The translations under genes and the position numbers were made by a program. From Rhizobiaceae bacterium (GTDB lineage: Bacteria > Pseudomonadota > Alphaproteobacteria > Rhizobiales > Rhizobiaceae): DNA of 64,000 nucleotides. The notes under the pieces were generated by a model. It saw only the letters and a program-made list of their open reading frames with translations, was not told the DNA's origin and made no database searches. Positions 1 through 14,857 of this stretch are shown in pieces. The stretch's first letter is position 1; every line of letters starts with the position of its first letter. The stretch covers positions 186,001 through 250,000 of the forward strand of contig JAEPQK010000002.1 in NCBI GenBank assembly GCA_017640615.1, given 5' to 3'.

Positions 1-1
1 G

Positions 2-1849
2 TTCCTCACCTGCGGTTCGGTGGATGACGGCAAGTCGACGCTGATCGGCCGGCTTCTGTTCGACACCAAGCTCATTTTCGAAGACCAGATGGCCGCTCTC
101 GAGCGCGATTCGCAGCGGCACGGCACCGTTGGCAAGGAGGTCGATCTCGCTCTTCTGGTTGATGGACTTGAGGCCGAGCGCGAGCAGGGCATCACCATCG
201 ACGTCGCTTATCGCTTCTTCGCGACGGCCAAGCGCAAGTTCATCGTGGCCGACACGCCGGGCCATGAGCAGTATACCCGCAACATGGCGACGGGCGCCTC
301 TACCGCCGATCTCGCGGTCATTCTGGTTGACGCGCGCCAGGGTATCCTGCCGCAGACGCGCCGCCACGCCTTCATCGCGTCGCTGCTCGGCATTCGCCAT
401 GTGGTGCTGGCAGTCAACAAGATCGACCTTGCCGGCTATTCCCGGGAAACCTTCGAGGCGATTGCGGAAGAGTTCTCGGCGTTCGCCGCCGGTCTCGGTT
501 TCTCGACGCTTCGGCCGATCCCGCTGTCGGCTCGCTACGGCGACAACGTCATGGCGCGCACGGACAATCTCATCTGGTACGAAGGTCCGACGCTGCTTGA
601 GCATCTGGAAGAGATCGAGGTCGAGGAGGATTTGATCGATCTGCCGTTCCGGCTGCCCGTGCAATATGTGAACCGGCCCAATCTCGATTTCCGCGGTTTT
701 GCCGGAACGATTGCTTCGGGAACGATCGCGACCGGCGACGAAGTCGTGGTCGCGAAATCGGGCCGGTCGGCCAAGGTCGCACGCATTGTGACGCCGAATG
801 GCGATGCGCCATCGGCCCGCGAGGGCGAAGCGGTCACGCTGGTGCTCGACAGCGAGATTGAAGTATCGCGCGGCAACATGCTGGTTGCGCCAGATGCACG
901 TCCACGTGTTTCTGACAGGCTGACGGCGAAGCTCGTCTGGTTCGACGAAAAGCCGCTCGCGCCCGGGCGCTCCTATATCTTGAGAACCGAAGCCGACCAA
1001 ACCAACGCCTCGGTGGCAAAGCTCGTTCATGCCATCGACATCAACACATTCGACGAAGCGCCGGCATCGGCACTTGCCATGAACGAGATCGGCCTGTGCG
1101 AGATCACGACGCAATGGCCCGTCGCGTTCGATCCCTTCGCCGAGAACCGCATTACCGGCTCCTTCATACTGATCGACCGGCTGACCAACAGAACCGTTGC
1201 CGCAGGCATGATCGACGCCGCGCAGACCGGCGCATCGAACGTGCATTGGCACGCGGTCGAGGTCGACAAGGCGGCGCGCTCGGCGTTGAAGAGCCAGGAC
1301 CCGACGGTGCTATGGTTCACCGGACTTTCCGGCTCGGGCAAATCGACCATCGCCAATCTGCTCGAAAAACGTCTGCATGCCGCCGGGCGCCACACCTATC
1401 TGCTCGACGGCGACAATGTGCGCCACGGCCTCAACCGCGACCTCGGCTTCTCCGATGAGGACCGGGTGGAGAATATCCGCCGAGTCGGTGAGCTGGCGAA
1501 GCTGATGGTCGATGCCGGGCTGATCGTAATCGTGTCGTTCATCTCGCCCTTCAAGGCCGACCGCAAGCTGGTGCGCGACATGTTCACGGGAAGGGAATTC
1601 GTTGAAGTCTTTATCGATACGCCTTTGGAAGAGTGTATCCGCCGCGACCCGAAGGGTCTTTATGCGAAGGCTCTCAAGGGCGACATCAAGAACTTCACCG
1701 GTCTGGACTCGCCCTATGAAGCGCCGGTAGCCCCGGAACTGCATGTCGAGACCCTCGGCCTTTCGCCCGACGAGGCGGTTGACCGGCTGATCGAAAAGAT
1801 CAACCAGCGCCAGTCCTCCGAAGGATTTGCCGACGGCGCCGGAATCTGA
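2..1849 (+). CDS. cysNC: Bifunctional sulfate adenylyltransferase subunit 1 / APS kinase (CysN-CysC fusion), 5' partial
   Basis: CysN is the GTPase that drives ATP sulfurylase (with CysD) to make adenosine 5'-phosphosulfate; the C-terminal CysC domain phosphorylates this to PAPS. The frame is already open at base 2, so the gene starts upstream and 615 residues are visible. The N-terminal P-loop GSVDDGKST, the switch motif [11 protein letters not shown] and the G4 motif NKID mark the EF-Tu-like GTPase. A second P-loop, GLSGSGKST near base 1325, and [10 protein letters not shown] mark the APS kinase. The fusion is the NodQ/CysNC layout common in rhizobia. A GTG at base 20 lies inside the first P-loop and is not a real start. 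cysD is expected just upstream; cysQ follows 37 bases later. Confidence 0.96.
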   Translation, partial: FLTCGSVDDGKSTLIGRLLFDTKLIFEDQMAALERDSQRHGTVGKEVDLALLVDGLEAEREQGITIDVAYRFFATAKRKFIVADTPGHEQYTRNMATGASTADLAVILVDARQGILPQTRRHAFIASLLGIRHVVLAVNKIDLAGYSRETFEAIAEEFSAFAAGLGFSTLRPIPLSARYGDNVMARTDNLIWYEGPTLLEHLEEIEVEEDLIDLPFRLPVQYVNRPNLDFRGFAGTIASGTIATGDEVVVAKSGRSAKVARIVTPNGDAPSAREGEAVTLVLDSEIEVSRGNMLVAPDARPRVSDRLTAKLVWFDEKPLAPGRSYILRTEADQTNASVAKLVHAIDINTFDEAPASALAMNEIGLCEITTQWPVAFDPFAENRITGSFILIDRLTNRTVAAGMIDAAQTGASNVHWHAVEVDKAARSALKSQDPTVLWFTGLSGSGKSTIANLLEKRLHAAGRHTYLLDGDNVRHGLNRDLGFSDEDRVENIRRVGELAKLMVDAGLIVIVSFISPFKADRKLVRDMFTGREFVEVFIDTPLEECIRRDPKGLYAKALKGDIKNFTGLDSPYEAPVAPELHVETLGLSPDEAVDRLIEKINQRQSSEGFADGAGI

Positions 1850-1886
1850 CTTAATCCCCAACTGGCAGCGCAACTGGTTCACGATT

Positions 1887-2699
1887 ATGCCACCCGCCAG
1901 CGACGAAGAGATCGCATCAGCTTTTGAAAGCATCGCAATCGAAGCGGGCCGCGCCGCTTATGTTCTTTTCAAGAGGGGGTGCAAGGTCGAGCACAAGGCC
2001 GACGCATCTCCGGTGACAGAGGCCGATCGCGCCGCCGAAGACATTATTCAGCGTGGGCTCGCCGGCCATCTGCCAGATATTCAGGTGGTGGCAGAGGAGG
2101 CAGTTGCCGAAGGCGTGATGCCCTCCGATCTGGGCGACGAATTCATTCTGGTGGACGCGTTGGATGGAACGCGCGAATTCGTCGGCGGGCGAGGCGATTT
2201 CACGGTCAACATCGCGCTGGTGCGGAACTCGGTCCCTGTCATCGGGGCCGTCTATGCGCCGGTGCGCGGGTGGCTCTTTGTCGGCCGGCCGGGGCTGGCT
2301 GAAAAAGTGGTGCTCGACGAGGCGTTTCAAGTTGCTTCCCGGCATCGCGTCCATGTGCGCGAGAGCGGTGATGCACTCGATATCCTGGCGAGCCATTCGC
2401 ACAAGGATGCCGAGACTGAGCATCTGATCTCCGCCATGAAGGTCGGGAAGGTGCATACCGTCGGTTCGTCTCTCAAATTCTGTCTGCTGGCGGCCGGCGA
2501 GGCTGATATCTACCCGCGCTGCGGGCCGACGATGCAATGGGATACTGCGGCGGGTGACGCGGTCCTGCGCGCCGCAGGCGGCACGACCTCAACGCTCGAT
2601 GGTGCACCGCTGGTCTATGGCTATCGCGAAGGCAGCGGCTCGAGCCGACTGGCCAACCCGGGGTTCATCGCGCGCGGCGGAGCCGCGAAGTCGAACTGA
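1887..2699 (+). CDS. cysQ: 3'(2'),5'-bisphosphate nucleotidase CysQ
   Basis: This enzyme hydrolyses PAP (and PAPS) to AMP and phosphate, removing the by-product of sulfate assimilation. It belongs to the inositol-monophosphatase fold. Seen motifs are TEADRAAE near the N-terminus, VAEEAV, the metal-binding DALDGTREF (family consensus DP-I/L-DGT, here Ala in place of Pro) and WDTAAGDAVLRAAGG at the C-terminus. Length is 270 residues. I chose ATG 1887 because it lies just past the cysNC stop; an in-frame TTG at 1827 would overlap cysNC by 23 bases. No clear Shine-Dalgarno sequence precedes either. Its place after cysNC supports the function. Confidence 0.92.
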   Translation: MPPASDEEIASAFESIAIEAGRAAYVLFKRGCKVEHKADASPVTEADRAAEDIIQRGLAGHLPDIQVVAEEAVAEGVMPSDLGDEFILVDALDGTREFVGGRGDFTVNIALVRNSVPVIGAVYAPVRGWLFVGRPGLAEKVVLDEAFQVASRHRVHVRESGDALDILASHSHKDAETEHLISAMKVGKVHTVGSSLKFCLLAAGEADIYPRCGPTMQWDTAAGDAVLRAAGGTTSTLDGAPLVYGYREGSGSSRLANPGFIARGGAAKSN

Positions 2700-3617
2700 T
2701 CAGCTGAGTTCCGAACGCTTCGGCGGATTTGCACCTTGGCGGGACACCGTGATTGCGGCAGCCCTCGAAGCAAGCTCCAGTGCCGCCCGGATATCGATGG
2801 CCGATAGGTTGCGGATTGCATTCTTGTTGAGCACACCGGCATCGTGGAAGCCGGCCAGCAGACCGGCATTCACCGTATCACCGGCACCGACCGTATCGAC
2901 CACCTTCACCTTTGGCGCGGCTATCTCCACCTTGCCGGTTGCAGCGTAGGCGACCGAACCCTTGTCGCCAGCGGTCACCACAATGAGTGCCGGGCCCAGT
3001 TTCAGCCAGCGCTGCGCGATGTCTTCAACGCTGCCGTCTTCTCCGAACCACTCCATGTCCTCGTCGGACAGTTTCACGATGTCAGCCATCGCTATCATGC
3101 GGTTCAGACGCGCTCGGTGACTTGCCGGATCCTTGATGAAAGGCTTGCGCAGGTTCGGATCGAGCAGGATGACACGTTTGTCTTTCTCGCGCCGCATCAG
3201 GCTCTCATAGGTTGACCCGCATGGCTCGGGAACGAGGCTGATGCCGGAAAATTGCAGCGCAGTTACATCGTCCTGCAGGTCGGGAAGGTTCGAAAGCATG
3301 CGGCCCGCCGAGTTCTCATCGTAGAACAGATAGCTTGCATGCCCGTCGGTCAGCTTCACGAAGGCGAGCGTGGTCGGCAGGTCGGAATATTGGATATAGC
3401 GGAGATCGACATTGCTGGCCTGGAGTGTGGCCTTGAGCTCGGCGCCGAAAAAGTCCGTAGACAGCCCGCTGAAGAAGCCGACTGGCACATCGAGACGGCC
3501 CAATGCGATTGCCGTGTTGAACACTGCGCCGCCGACTTTCGGCAGATATGCAGGTTCTCCTTCGGCGCTTTTGCGGGGCAGCATGTCGATAAGCGCTTCG
3601 CCACAGCAGATAATCAC
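2700..3617 (-). CDS. PfkB-family carbohydrate kinase (probable fructokinase)
   Basis: A ribokinase-like sugar kinase of 305 residues, probably phosphorylating fructose to fructose 6-phosphate in the cytoplasm. Seen features are CGEALIDMLP at the N-terminus, the GG-V-FN-A-ALGRL substrate-binding segment, and the PfkB signature DTVGAGDTVNAG with its catalytic aspartate near the C-terminus. Bacterial fructokinases of this subfamily have the same length. The stop codon abuts the cysQ stop (convergent, no spacer), and the start is 122 bases from the divergent glgP start. Substrate is inferred from family resemblance; another hexose or 2-keto sugar is possible. Confidence 0.85.
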   Translation of the reverse strand: MIICCGEALIDMLPRKSAEGEPAYLPKVGGAVFNTAIALGRLDVPVGFFSGLSTDFFGAELKATLQASNVDLRYIQYSDLPTTLAFVKLTDGHASYLFYDENSAGRMLSNLPDLQDDVTALQFSGISLVPEPCGSTYESLMRREKDKRVILLDPNLRKPFIKDPASHRARLNRMIAMADIVKLSDEDMEWFGEDGSVEDIAQRWLKLGPALIVVTAGDKGSVAYAATGKVEIAAPKVKVVDTVGAGDTVNAGLLAGFHDAGVLNKNAIRNLSAIDIRAALELASRAAAITVSRQGANPPKRSELS

Positions 3618-3739
3618 GTCTGGCCTCCGAAAATGGCATTGTGGAAAGGTAATGGCATCAAATTTAATCGTTTGAAAGTCTGGTTTGATGCGCTATGGAG
3701 CGCAGAGTGGGAGGATAATGCGGCTGCCAGGAGATTGGA

Positions 3740-6217
3740 ATGCAGGTGCAGATGAATGACAATGCCGCCCACGCCGACTTTGAGGCCGAAATGCCTCAGA
3801 TCGAGCCGATTACGGCTGACGAAATTCTGGCCGCGCTTCGGTATCGTGTCGGCAAGAACGAGTCTGTGGCAACTGGTCACGACTGGCTTGATGCCACGGC
3901 CAAGGTTATTCGCGACAGGCTGATCGACCGCTGGATCGCCTCGACCAAGCGGAGCTATGAGCGCGGCGACAAGCGCGTCTATTATCTTTCTCTGGAGTTC
4001 CTGATCGGGCGGCTGTTGCGTGATGCAATCGGCAATCTCGGACTTGCCGACAATATCCGCTCGTCTCTGTCATCGCTGGGCGTCGATCTCGATACGATCG
4101 CGGGGCTCGAACCCGACGCTGCACTGGGCAATGGCGGCCTCGGACGTCTCGCGGCCTGCTTCATGGAAAGCATGGCGACGCTGGACATACCCGCGCACGG
4201 CTATGGGATTCGCTATGTACACGGCCTTTTCCGGCAGGAGATTTCAGAAGGTTGGCAGGTCGAGCTTCCCGAGACCTGGCTCGATCACGGCAACCCCTGG
4301 GAGTTCGAGCGCCGCGAGCGCACGATCGAAATCGGCTTCGGCGGTGTTGTCGACATGCTGCCCACCAAGGGCGACGAGGAGCCGCGTTTTGAATGGAAAC
4401 CCGGCGAGCGGCTGCTCGCAGTCGCCTACGACACGCCGGTGGCCGGCTGGCGAGGCAAGCGGGTGAACACGTTGCGGCTGTGGTCGGCCATGCCGATCGA
4501 CCCGATCCTGCTCGACAAGTTCAATGAGGGCGACCATATCGGCGCGCTGCGCGAGAGCAACGAGGCCGAAGCGCTTGCCCGAGTACTTTATCCCAACGAC
4601 TCAACCCCGGCCGGCCAGGAACTGCGCCTGCGACAGGAATACTTCTTCTCAGCCGCCTCGCTGCAGGACATCGTCCACCGCCATCTGCACGAGTTTCCCG
4701 ATCTGACCTCGTTGCCGGACAAGGTGGCGATCCAGCTTAACGATACGCACCCGGCCGTCTCAGTTGCGGAGTTGATGCGCATCCTGATGGACCTGCACGG
4801 TCATCCCTTCGAGGAAGCCTGGGACATCACGCGCCGTACATTCTGCTACACCAACCACACGCTGTTGCCCGAGGCGCTGGAAAGCTGGCCGGTGCCGTTG
4901 TTCGAGCGCCTGCTGCCGCGCCACATGCAGATCATCTATGCGATTAATGCTGATGTGCTGCGCAATGCCCGCAAGACGGCCGATTTTGGCGATGTCGCCA
5001 TTCGCGCGATTTCGCTGATCGACGAAAACGCCGATCGTCGCGTGCGCATGGGCAATCTGGCTTTTGTAGGCGCTCGCTCGGTCAATGGCGTGTCGGCGCT
5101 GCACACCGATCTGATGAAGTCGACGGTCTTTTCGGACCTCCACCGGCTTTATCCCGACCGCATCAACAACAAGACCAACGGCATCACGCCACGCCGGTGG
5201 CTGATGCAGTGCAATCCGGGGCTGACGGGCACCATTCGCGACGCGATCGGTGAGCAGTTCATCGACGATATCGGCCAGCTCGAAAAGCTCGTTCCACTGG
5301 CGGATGACAGCGGCTTTCAGGCCGCGTTCGCCGCCGAAAAACGCGCCAACAAGGAACGCTTGGCCGCACTTGTTCGTGAGCGGCTGGGCATCGGCATCGA
5401 CCCTTCTGCGATGTTCGACATCCAGATCAAACGCATCCACGAATACAAACGACAACTATTGAACCTGATCGAAGCCGTCGCGCTTTACGATCAGATCAGG
5501 TCGCATCCGGAACGCGACTGGGTGCCTCGAGTAAAGCTGTTCAGCGGCAAGGCGGCGCCGAGCTACCACACCGCAAAGCTGATCATCAAACTGGCCAATG
5601 ACATTGCGCGCACAATCAACAGCGATCCCGCCGTGCGCGGTTTGCTGAAGGTCGTGTTCATTCCGAACTACAATGTCAGCCTGGCCGAAGTGATGGTGCC
5701 GGCAGCCGATCTGTCGGAACAGATCTCGACCGCCGGCATGGAAGCCTCGGGCACCGGCAACATGAAATTCGCACTCAATGGCGCTCTGACGATTGGCACA
5801 CTGGATGGCGCCAACGTTGAAATGCGCGAGCATGTCGGCGCCGAAAACATGGTGATCTTCGGTCTGAATGCCGAGCAGGTGGCCAAGCGGCGTGCGGAAC
5901 GCGCCAACCCGCGAGAGGTGATCGAATCCTCGACAGAGCTGAGCCAGGCACTATCGGCAGTCGCTTCAGGTGTGTTCTCGCCGGACGACCGCAATCGCTA
6001 CAAGGATCTGGTCGAGAATATCTACAACCATGACTGGTTCATGGTTGCGGCGGATTTCGATTCCTACGCGGCCGCGCAACGGCGAACCGATGCGATCTGG
6101 AACGATCCAGCAGCCTGGAGCCGGATGACAATTTTGAACACCGCGCGAATGAGCTGGTTCTCCTCGGATCGAACGATCCGCGAATATGCCAGCGATGTCT
6201 GGAAGGTTCCGGCCTAG
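3740..6217 (+). CDS. glgP: Glycogen/alpha-glucan phosphorylase
   Basis: GT35 enzyme releasing glucose 1-phosphate from glycogen ends by phosphorolysis. The 825 residues match the family's usual length. The PLP-binding segment near the C-terminus, EASGTGNMKFALNGA, places the cofactor lysine at about residue 676. Other family blocks are YYLSLEFLIGRLL, ALGNGGLGRLAACF and NKTNGITPRRWL. ATG 3740 has a good AGGAG ribosome-binding site; an in-frame ATG four codons later is less well placed. It opens a seven-gene co-directional cluster for glycogen turnover, 62 bases before glgB. Confidence 0.97.
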   Translation: MQVQMNDNAAHADFEAEMPQIEPITADEILAALRYRVGKNESVATGHDWLDATAKVIRDRLIDRWIASTKRSYERGDKRVYYLSLEFLIGRLLRDAIGNLGLADNIRSSLSSLGVDLDTIAGLEPDAALGNGGLGRLAACFMESMATLDIPAHGYGIRYVHGLFRQEISEGWQVELPETWLDHGNPWEFERRERTIEIGFGGVVDMLPTKGDEEPRFEWKPGERLLAVAYDTPVAGWRGKRVNTLRLWSAMPIDPILLDKFNEGDHIGALRESNEAEALARVLYPNDSTPAGQELRLRQEYFFSAASLQDIVHRHLHEFPDLTSLPDKVAIQLNDTHPAVSVAELMRILMDLHGHPFEEAWDITRRTFCYTNHTLLPEALESWPVPLFERLLPRHMQIIYAINADVLRNARKTADFGDVAIRAISLIDENADRRVRMGNLAFVGARSVNGVSALHTDLMKSTVFSDLHRLYPDRINNKTNGITPRRWLMQCNPGLTGTIRDAIGEQFIDDIGQLEKLVPLADDSGFQAAFAAEKRANKERLAALVRERLGIGIDPSAMFDIQIKRIHEYKRQLLNLIEAVALYDQIRSHPERDWVPRVKLFSGKAAPSYHTAKLIIKLANDIARTINSDPAVRGLLKVVFIPNYNVSLAEVMVPAADLSEQISTAGMEASGTGNMKFALNGALTIGTLDGANVEMREHVGAENMVIFGLNAEQVAKRRAERANPREVIESSTELSQALSAVASGVFSPDDRNRYKDLVENIYNHDWFMVAADFDSYAAAQRRTDAIWNDPAAWSRMTILNTARMSWFSSDRTIREYASDVWKVPA

Positions 6218-6279
6218 GTGCTCTCGCCTCAGGGGAAATTTGGTGGCAGAGTGAAAGAGAAGGGGGAACATTCGACTGC

Positions 6280-8490
6280 ATGAACCCGAGCCCGAAAGCC
6301 ACCAGGGCGACGCCTGCCGAACTGACAGCGCAGAGCGACGTGGAGGCGATCGTATCGGGCCAGCATGGCGATCCCTTCGGCATACTGGGTGTTCATCGTT
6401 CGAATGGCGGCCTCGCCGCACGCTGTTTCATCCCCGGCGCGGAAGAGGTGGACGCCGAGACCCTGGCAGGCAAGTCGGCGGGCGGGCTGACCCGCCGCCA
6501 CGACGCCGGCTTCTTTGATGGCAAGCTGAAAATCCGCAAGCGCCAGCCGCTGCGCTATCGCGCGCGTAATGCCGGTGGCGAATGGCTTGTGACTGATGCT
6601 TACAGCTTCGGCCCTGTATTAGGGCCGATGGACGATTATTACATCGGCGAGGGGTCGCACCGCCGGCTGTTCGACAAGCTCGGCGCGCATTTGGTTACGC
6701 ATGAAGGCGTGGACGGCGTCCATTTCGCCGTCTGGGCTCCAAATGCGCGGCGCGTTTCTGTTGTTGGCGATTTCAATGATTGGGACGGTCGGCGCCATGC
6801 GATGCGCCGCCGCGTCGACAACGGCATTTGGGAGATTTTCGTTCCCGACATCGCCGCTGGCCGCACCTACAAGTTCGAAATCGTCGGGCCGGGTGGCAAA
6901 CCATGTCCACTCAAGGCCGACCCCTATGCTTTCCGTTCGGAGAGGCGGCCTGACACCGCTTCCGTCACCGAAGCGCCTCTTACGTATGAGTGGGGCGATC
7001 AGGCGCATCGCGACTTTTGGCGATATGCCGATGAGCGTCGGCAGCCGATATCGATTTATGAAGTGCATCCGGGTTCGTGGCAGCGCCACCCGGATGGCGA
7101 GTTTCTCTCATGGGACGAGATGGCCGATCGGCTGATCCCGTATGTCGCCGAACTCGGCTTCACGCATATCGAGTTTCTGCCCGTGTCGGAGCACCCCTAC
7201 GATCCATCCTGGGGCTACCAGACGACTGGGCTCTATGCGCCGACTGCGCGCTTCGGCGAGCCGGCGGGTTTCGCGCGTTTCGTCGATGGCGCGCATCGGG
7301 CGGGCATCGGTGTCATTCTCGATTGGGTGCCGGCGCATTTCCCGACCGACGCGCATGGGTTGGCGCGGTTCGATGGCACTGCGCTCTATGAGCATGAGGA
7401 CCCGCGTAAGGGCTTCCACCCGGACTGGAACACGGCGATCTACAATTTCGGGCGCCGCGAGGTAAAGTCGTTTCTCGTCAACAACGCGCTGTTCTGGGCG
7501 GAGAAGTACCATGTTGACGGGCTGCGCGTGGATGCCGTCGCATCGATGCTCTACCTCGACTATTCGCGTGCCGAAGGACAGTGGATCCCGAACGAACATG
7601 GCGGCCGGGAAAACCTGGAAGCAGTTGATTTTCTTCGAGAAATGAACTCAGCGATTTATGCTGCGTCACCCGGTGTGATGACGATCGCCGAAGAATCCAC
7701 GTCTTGGCCGAAAGTCTCCCACCCGGTTCATGAGGGCGGTCTCGGCTTCGGCTTCAAGTGGAACATGGGGTTCATGCACGACACGCTGCAATATCTCGCG
7801 CGTGAGCCGGTGCACCGCAAATACCACCATGACGAAATCACCTTTGGACTGCTCTACGCATTTTCCGAGAATTTCGTGCTGCCGCTCAGCCATGACGAGG
7901 TGGTGCACGGCAAGGGTACGCTGCTCACCAAGATGGCGGGCGATGACTGGCAGAAGTTTGCGACGCTGCGTGCCTACTACGCCTTCATGTGGGGCTATCC
8001 CGGCAAGAAGCTGCTGTTCATGGGGCAGGAGTTTGCACAGCGCAACGAATGGAGCGAGGCGCGTGCACTAGACTGGCACCTGCTGGATGCGCCGGCACAT
8101 GATGGCGTGCGCAAGCTGATCAAAGACCTGAATCACACCTACTGCGGCAGCGAGGCGCTGCATGCGCGTGACTGCGAAGGCGACGGTTTTGCCTGGCTGA
8201 TCGCCGACGACAAGGAAAACTCGGTTTTCGCGTGGCTGCGCATGGCGCCGGATGCGGCACCGGTTGCGGTGATCTCAAACTTCACGCCCCAGTTGCTCGA
8301 AAATTACGGTGTTCCGCTGCCAATTGCCGGCATGTGGCGCGAGATCATCAACACGGATGCCGAGATGTATGGCGGTTCGGGGAAGGGGAATTTGGGCGCG
8401 ATTGAAGCATTACCGGAGGGAGACCGGGCGAGCGCGAGGGTGACATTGCCCCCGCTTGCGACAATCATGCTCGAATACAAGCCGGAATAG
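6280..8490 (+). CDS. glgB: 1,4-alpha-glucan branching enzyme
   Basis: GH13 enzyme that forms alpha-1,6 branches in glycogen. Length is 736 residues, close to E. coli GlgB. An N-terminal CBM48-type segment ([18 protein letters not shown]) precedes the (beta/alpha)8 barrel. The catalytic nucleophile is the Asp of [11 protein letters not shown] (about residue 418) and the acid/base the first Glu of IAEEST (about 471); [10 protein letters not shown] carries the third conserved acidic residue. The 53-residue gap between nucleophile and acid/base matches E. coli GlgB. GAAGGGGGA lies upstream of ATG 6280. It sits between glgP and glgC in the cluster. Confidence 0.97.
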   Translation: MNPSPKATRATPAELTAQSDVEAIVSGQHGDPFGILGVHRSNGGLAARCFIPGAEEVDAETLAGKSAGGLTRRHDAGFFDGKLKIRKRQPLRYRARNAGGEWLVTDAYSFGPVLGPMDDYYIGEGSHRRLFDKLGAHLVTHEGVDGVHFAVWAPNARRVSVVGDFNDWDGRRHAMRRRVDNGIWEIFVPDIAAGRTYKFEIVGPGGKPCPLKADPYAFRSERRPDTASVTEAPLTYEWGDQAHRDFWRYADERRQPISIYEVHPGSWQRHPDGEFLSWDEMADRLIPYVAELGFTHIEFLPVSEHPYDPSWGYQTTGLYAPTARFGEPAGFARFVDGAHRAGIGVILDWVPAHFPTDAHGLARFDGTALYEHEDPRKGFHPDWNTAIYNFGRREVKSFLVNNALFWAEKYHVDGLRVDAVASMLYLDYSRAEGQWIPNEHGGRENLEAVDFLREMNSAIYAASPGVMTIAEESTSWPKVSHPVHEGGLGFGFKWNMGFMHDTLQYLAREPVHRKYHHDEITFGLLYAFSENFVLPLSHDEVVHGKGTLLTKMAGDDWQKFATLRAYYAFMWGYPGKKLLFMGQEFAQRNEWSEARALDWHLLDAPAHDGVRKLIKDLNHTYCGSEALHARDCEGDGFAWLIADDKENSVFAWLRMAPDAAPVAVISNFTPQLLENYGVPLPIAGMWREIINTDAEMYGGSGKGNLGAIEALPEGDRASARVTLPPLATIMLEYKPE

Positions 8491-8509
8491 GCAATGGGAG
8501 GAACGTGGA

Positions 8510-9763
8510 ATGGAAACGTCGAGGCATTCGCTTTCGCGAGATACGATGGCTTACGTTCTTGCGGGGGGACGCGGCAGCCGGCTCAATGAACTTACGGACA
8601 GGCGGGCCAAGCCGGCGGTGTTTTTTGGCGGCAAGACACGGATCATTGATTTCGCGCTTTCCAATGCACTCAACTCCGGCATCCGCCGAATAGGGGTCGC
8701 AACCCAATACAAAGCGCATTCGCTGATCCGCCATCTCCAGCGCGGCTGGAACTTCTTCCGCCCGGAGCGAAACGAAAGCTTCGACATCTTGCCGGCGAGC
8801 CAGCGTGTGTCGGAGACGCAGTGGTATGAGGGCACCGCCGACGCGGTCTATCAGAACATCGACATCATCGAATCCTACGGCCCCAAATACATGATCATTC
8901 TGGCCGGCGACCACATCTACAAGATGGATTACGAGATCATGCTGCGCGAGCATGTCGACAGCGGCGCGGATGTCACCATCGGCTGTCTCGAAGTCCCGCG
9001 CATGGAGGCGACAGGCTTCGGCGTGATGCATGTCGACAAGACAAACCGCATTACCGACTTCGTGGAGAAGCCTGCCGATCCGCCTGGAATGCCGGGCAAG
9101 CCGGACATCGCGCTTGCGTCCATGGGCATCTATGTATTCCGAACCGACCTGTTGATGGAGCAATTGCGCCGCGATGCCGAAGAGAAAGGTTCCAACCGCG
9201 ATTTCGGCAAGGACATCGTGCCCTGGCTTGTGAAGAACGGTCACGCGCAGGCGCATAGCTTCTCAAAGTCCTGTGTGCGTTCCACATTCGAGGACGAACC
9301 CTACTGGCGCGATGTCGGCACGATCGATGCCTATTGGGAAGCCAATATCGACCTCACAGACGTAACGCCCGAACTCGATATCTACGATGTCGAATGGCCG
9401 ATCTGGACCTATGCCGAGATCAAGCCGCCGGCAAAATTCGTGCATGACGAAGAGGGCAGGCGGGGCTCGGCAATCTCCTCACTCGTGGCGGGCGATTGCA
9501 TCATCTCTGGATCGGCGCTGCGGCGCAGCCTGCTGTTCACCGGTGTGCGGGCGAACTCATTCTCCGCGCTGGACGAAGCCGTCGTGCTGCCAGATTGCCA
9601 CATTGGCCGGCATGCGCGGCTAAGCAAGGTGGTGATCGATCGCGGGGTCGATATCCCCGAAGGCCTTGTTGTGGGCGAAGACCCGGTGCTCGATGCGAAG
9701 CGGTTTCGGCGCAGCGATGGTGGTGTATGCCTGATCACTCAGGAAATGATCGACAAGCTCTAA
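8510..9763 (+). CDS. glgC: Glucose-1-phosphate adenylyltransferase (ADP-glucose pyrophosphorylase)
   Basis: Makes ADP-glucose, the glucosyl donor for glycogen synthesis, from glucose 1-phosphate and ATP; this is usually the allosterically controlled step. The 417-residue protein shows the nucleotidyltransferase motif [21 protein letters not shown], the DHIYKMDYE substrate region, VEKP, and a C-terminal left-handed beta-helix region ([21 protein letters not shown]). I chose ATG 8510, preceded by GGGAGGA, over upstream in-frame starts that overlap glgB. 19 bases separate it from glgB, so co-transcription is likely. Confidence 0.96.
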   Translation: METSRHSLSRDTMAYVLAGGRGSRLNELTDRRAKPAVFFGGKTRIIDFALSNALNSGIRRIGVATQYKAHSLIRHLQRGWNFFRPERNESFDILPASQRVSETQWYEGTADAVYQNIDIIESYGPKYMIILAGDHIYKMDYEIMLREHVDSGADVTIGCLEVPRMEATGFGVMHVDKTNRITDFVEKPADPPGMPGKPDIALASMGIYVFRTDLLMEQLRRDAEEKGSNRDFGKDIVPWLVKNGHAQAHSFSKSCVRSTFEDEPYWRDVGTIDAYWEANIDLTDVTPELDIYDVEWPIWTYAEIKPPAKFVHDEEGRRGSAISSLVAGDCIISGSALRRSLLFTGVRANSFSALDEAVVLPDCHIGRHARLSKVVIDRGVDIPEGLVVGEDPVLDAKRFRRSDGGVCLITQEMIDKL

Positions 9764-9785
9764 GGTGTGGTTTTTGAGTTCACGC

Positions 9786-12855
<3,070 letters not shown>

Positions 12856-12856
<1 letters not shown>

Positions 12857-14844
12857 TGGGGCCAACGCCCTATGGCGATGAAATCATTCAGGGCGCGGTG
12901 GTCGAGGACGACGGCACGCGCTTCACTGTCTGGTCAGAGGCGGCCGAGACCGTAATTCTGTGCCTGTTCGACGGCGAGGAAGAGTGCGCGCGCATTGCGC
13001 TGGGGCGCGGCGAGGACGGCTTCCACTCAGCCTTCGTGAATGGAGTTGGCACCGGGACGCGCTACGGGCTGCGCACCGAAGGGCCGTATGATCCGAGCGC
13101 TGGCCTGTGCTTCGATCCCGACAAGCTGCTGGTCGATCCCTATGCGGTCGAGCTCGACCGTCCGTTCCGGTACGACGCAGCACTGGCCGCGCGCCGCGGC
13201 GAGGGGGCTGATACCGCGACGCTGATGCCGAAAGGGGTCGTCAGCGCGCCCCAGCCAATAGTGCAGGCAAAGCCGCCGCTGTGGCATGGCGGCGGGCTCA
13301 TCTATGAGCTGTCACCGCGCGCCTTCACCATGCTACACCCTGCGATACCGGCCGCCAAACGCGGGACGATTGCAGCGCTCGCCGAGCCAGCGATCATCGA
13401 TCACTTATCCAGGATCGGTGTAACGGCGGTCGAGCTCATGCCGATCTCCGCCTGGATCGACGAGCGCCACCTGCCGCCGCTCGGCCTCAAAAATGCCTGG
13501 GGTTACAACCCGGTGACTTTCATGGCGCTTGACCCGCGTTTGGCGCCGGGCGGCATGGCCGAGCTGGCCCACACGGTCGGGCGGCTGCACGAGGCAGGCA
13601 TCGGCGTCATCCTCGATGTCGTCTTCAACCACACCGGCGAGAGCGATCGGCACGGCCCGACACTTTCGCTGCGCGGCCTCGACAACCGCGCCTATTTTCG
13701 TCACCGGGACGCAGAGGGCGGCTTGCATCTGGTCAACGATACGGGGACGGGGAACACGCTCGCCTGCGATCATTCCGCAGTGCAACGACTGGTTCTGGAG
13801 AGCCTGCGCCACTTCGTGCGCCACGCAGGTGTCGACGGGTTTCGTTTCGATCTGGCGCCGATCCTCGGCCGAACCGACATCGGATTCGATCCGCACGCGG
13901 AAATGTTTCGGCGCATTGCCGCCGATCCGTTGCTGACCGACAGGGTGCTGATCGCGGAGCCGTGGGACATCGGAAACGGCGGTTACCAGCTTGGCAATTT
14001 TCCCGACCCCTTCCTCGAATGGAATGACCGCTACCGCGATGACGTGCGGCGCTTCTGGCGCGGCGATGCCGGCAGCCTAGGCGCGTTGGCAACCCGGCTC
14101 GCTGGCTCAGCCGATATCTTCGAGGGCTCATCAGACAGCCGCACGGTCAATTTCATCGCCGCTCATGACGGCATGTCGCTGGCCGATCTCACCGCCTACG
14201 AAAACAAGCACAATCAGGCGAATGGCGAAGACAACCGCGACGGTCATGGCGAGAATCTGTCCTGGAACAACGGCATTGAGGGGGAGAGCCGGGATGCCTC
14301 GGTTATCGCCGCGCGCCTCCGCGATATCCGGGCATTGCTGGCAACACTTTTGATGTCGCGCGGTGCAATCATGCTGACAGCAGGCGATGAGTTCGGGAGA
14401 ACGCAGCGAGGCAACAACAATGCCTATGCGCAGGACAACGAAGTCACCTGGCTCGACTGGGAAAACCGGGACCGGTCGACGGAGGAATTTGTCGCATCAC
14501 TTTCGGCATTGCGCGCTGAATTCACGCCGCTGCGTGACTGTGCTTTCCTGACCGGGCGACCAGAGAATGCGCCGGACGTGGAATGGTTGCACTCGGAAGG
14601 ACGGCCGATGCAAATCGGCGATTGGGAGCGGCCAGACGCCAGGTGCCTCACAATGATTTTGCGGGCGGAGAATGACGCGCTGGCAGTCATGATCAATGGG
14701 TCTGGCGACGAGGTAGGATTCCGTCTTCCGGCATCGCTGGGTAGCACGACTGCTGCGCTAACGGGTGCGGGCGGAGAGGTTCGGGGCGAGCACATCACCG
14801 TTGCCGCACGCAGCGTGGCGCTCCGCCGCACAGAGAACAGGTAG
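12856..14844 (+). CDS. glgX: Glycogen debranching enzyme GlgX (isoamylase type)
   Basis: GH13 enzyme that hydrolyses alpha-1,6 branches, mainly of phosphorylase-limit glycogen. The 662-residue protein has an N-terminal CBM48-like segment (FTVWSEAAETVILCLFD), NAWGYNPV, VVFNHTGESD, the nucleophile region GFRFDLAPILGR, the acid/base region LIAEPWDIG, and NFIAAHDGMSLADL. The start ATG overlaps the pgm stop as TGATG, a coupled start. It completes synthesis and breakdown functions in one transcription unit. Confidence 0.95.
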
Positions 14845-14857
14845 AGGCAGGTCGGGC

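Noticed and set aside
3658-3676. LacI-type operator around TTTAATCGTTTGAAA between the sugar kinase and glgP
   Set aside because: Arms match at only about half the positions; too weak to call.
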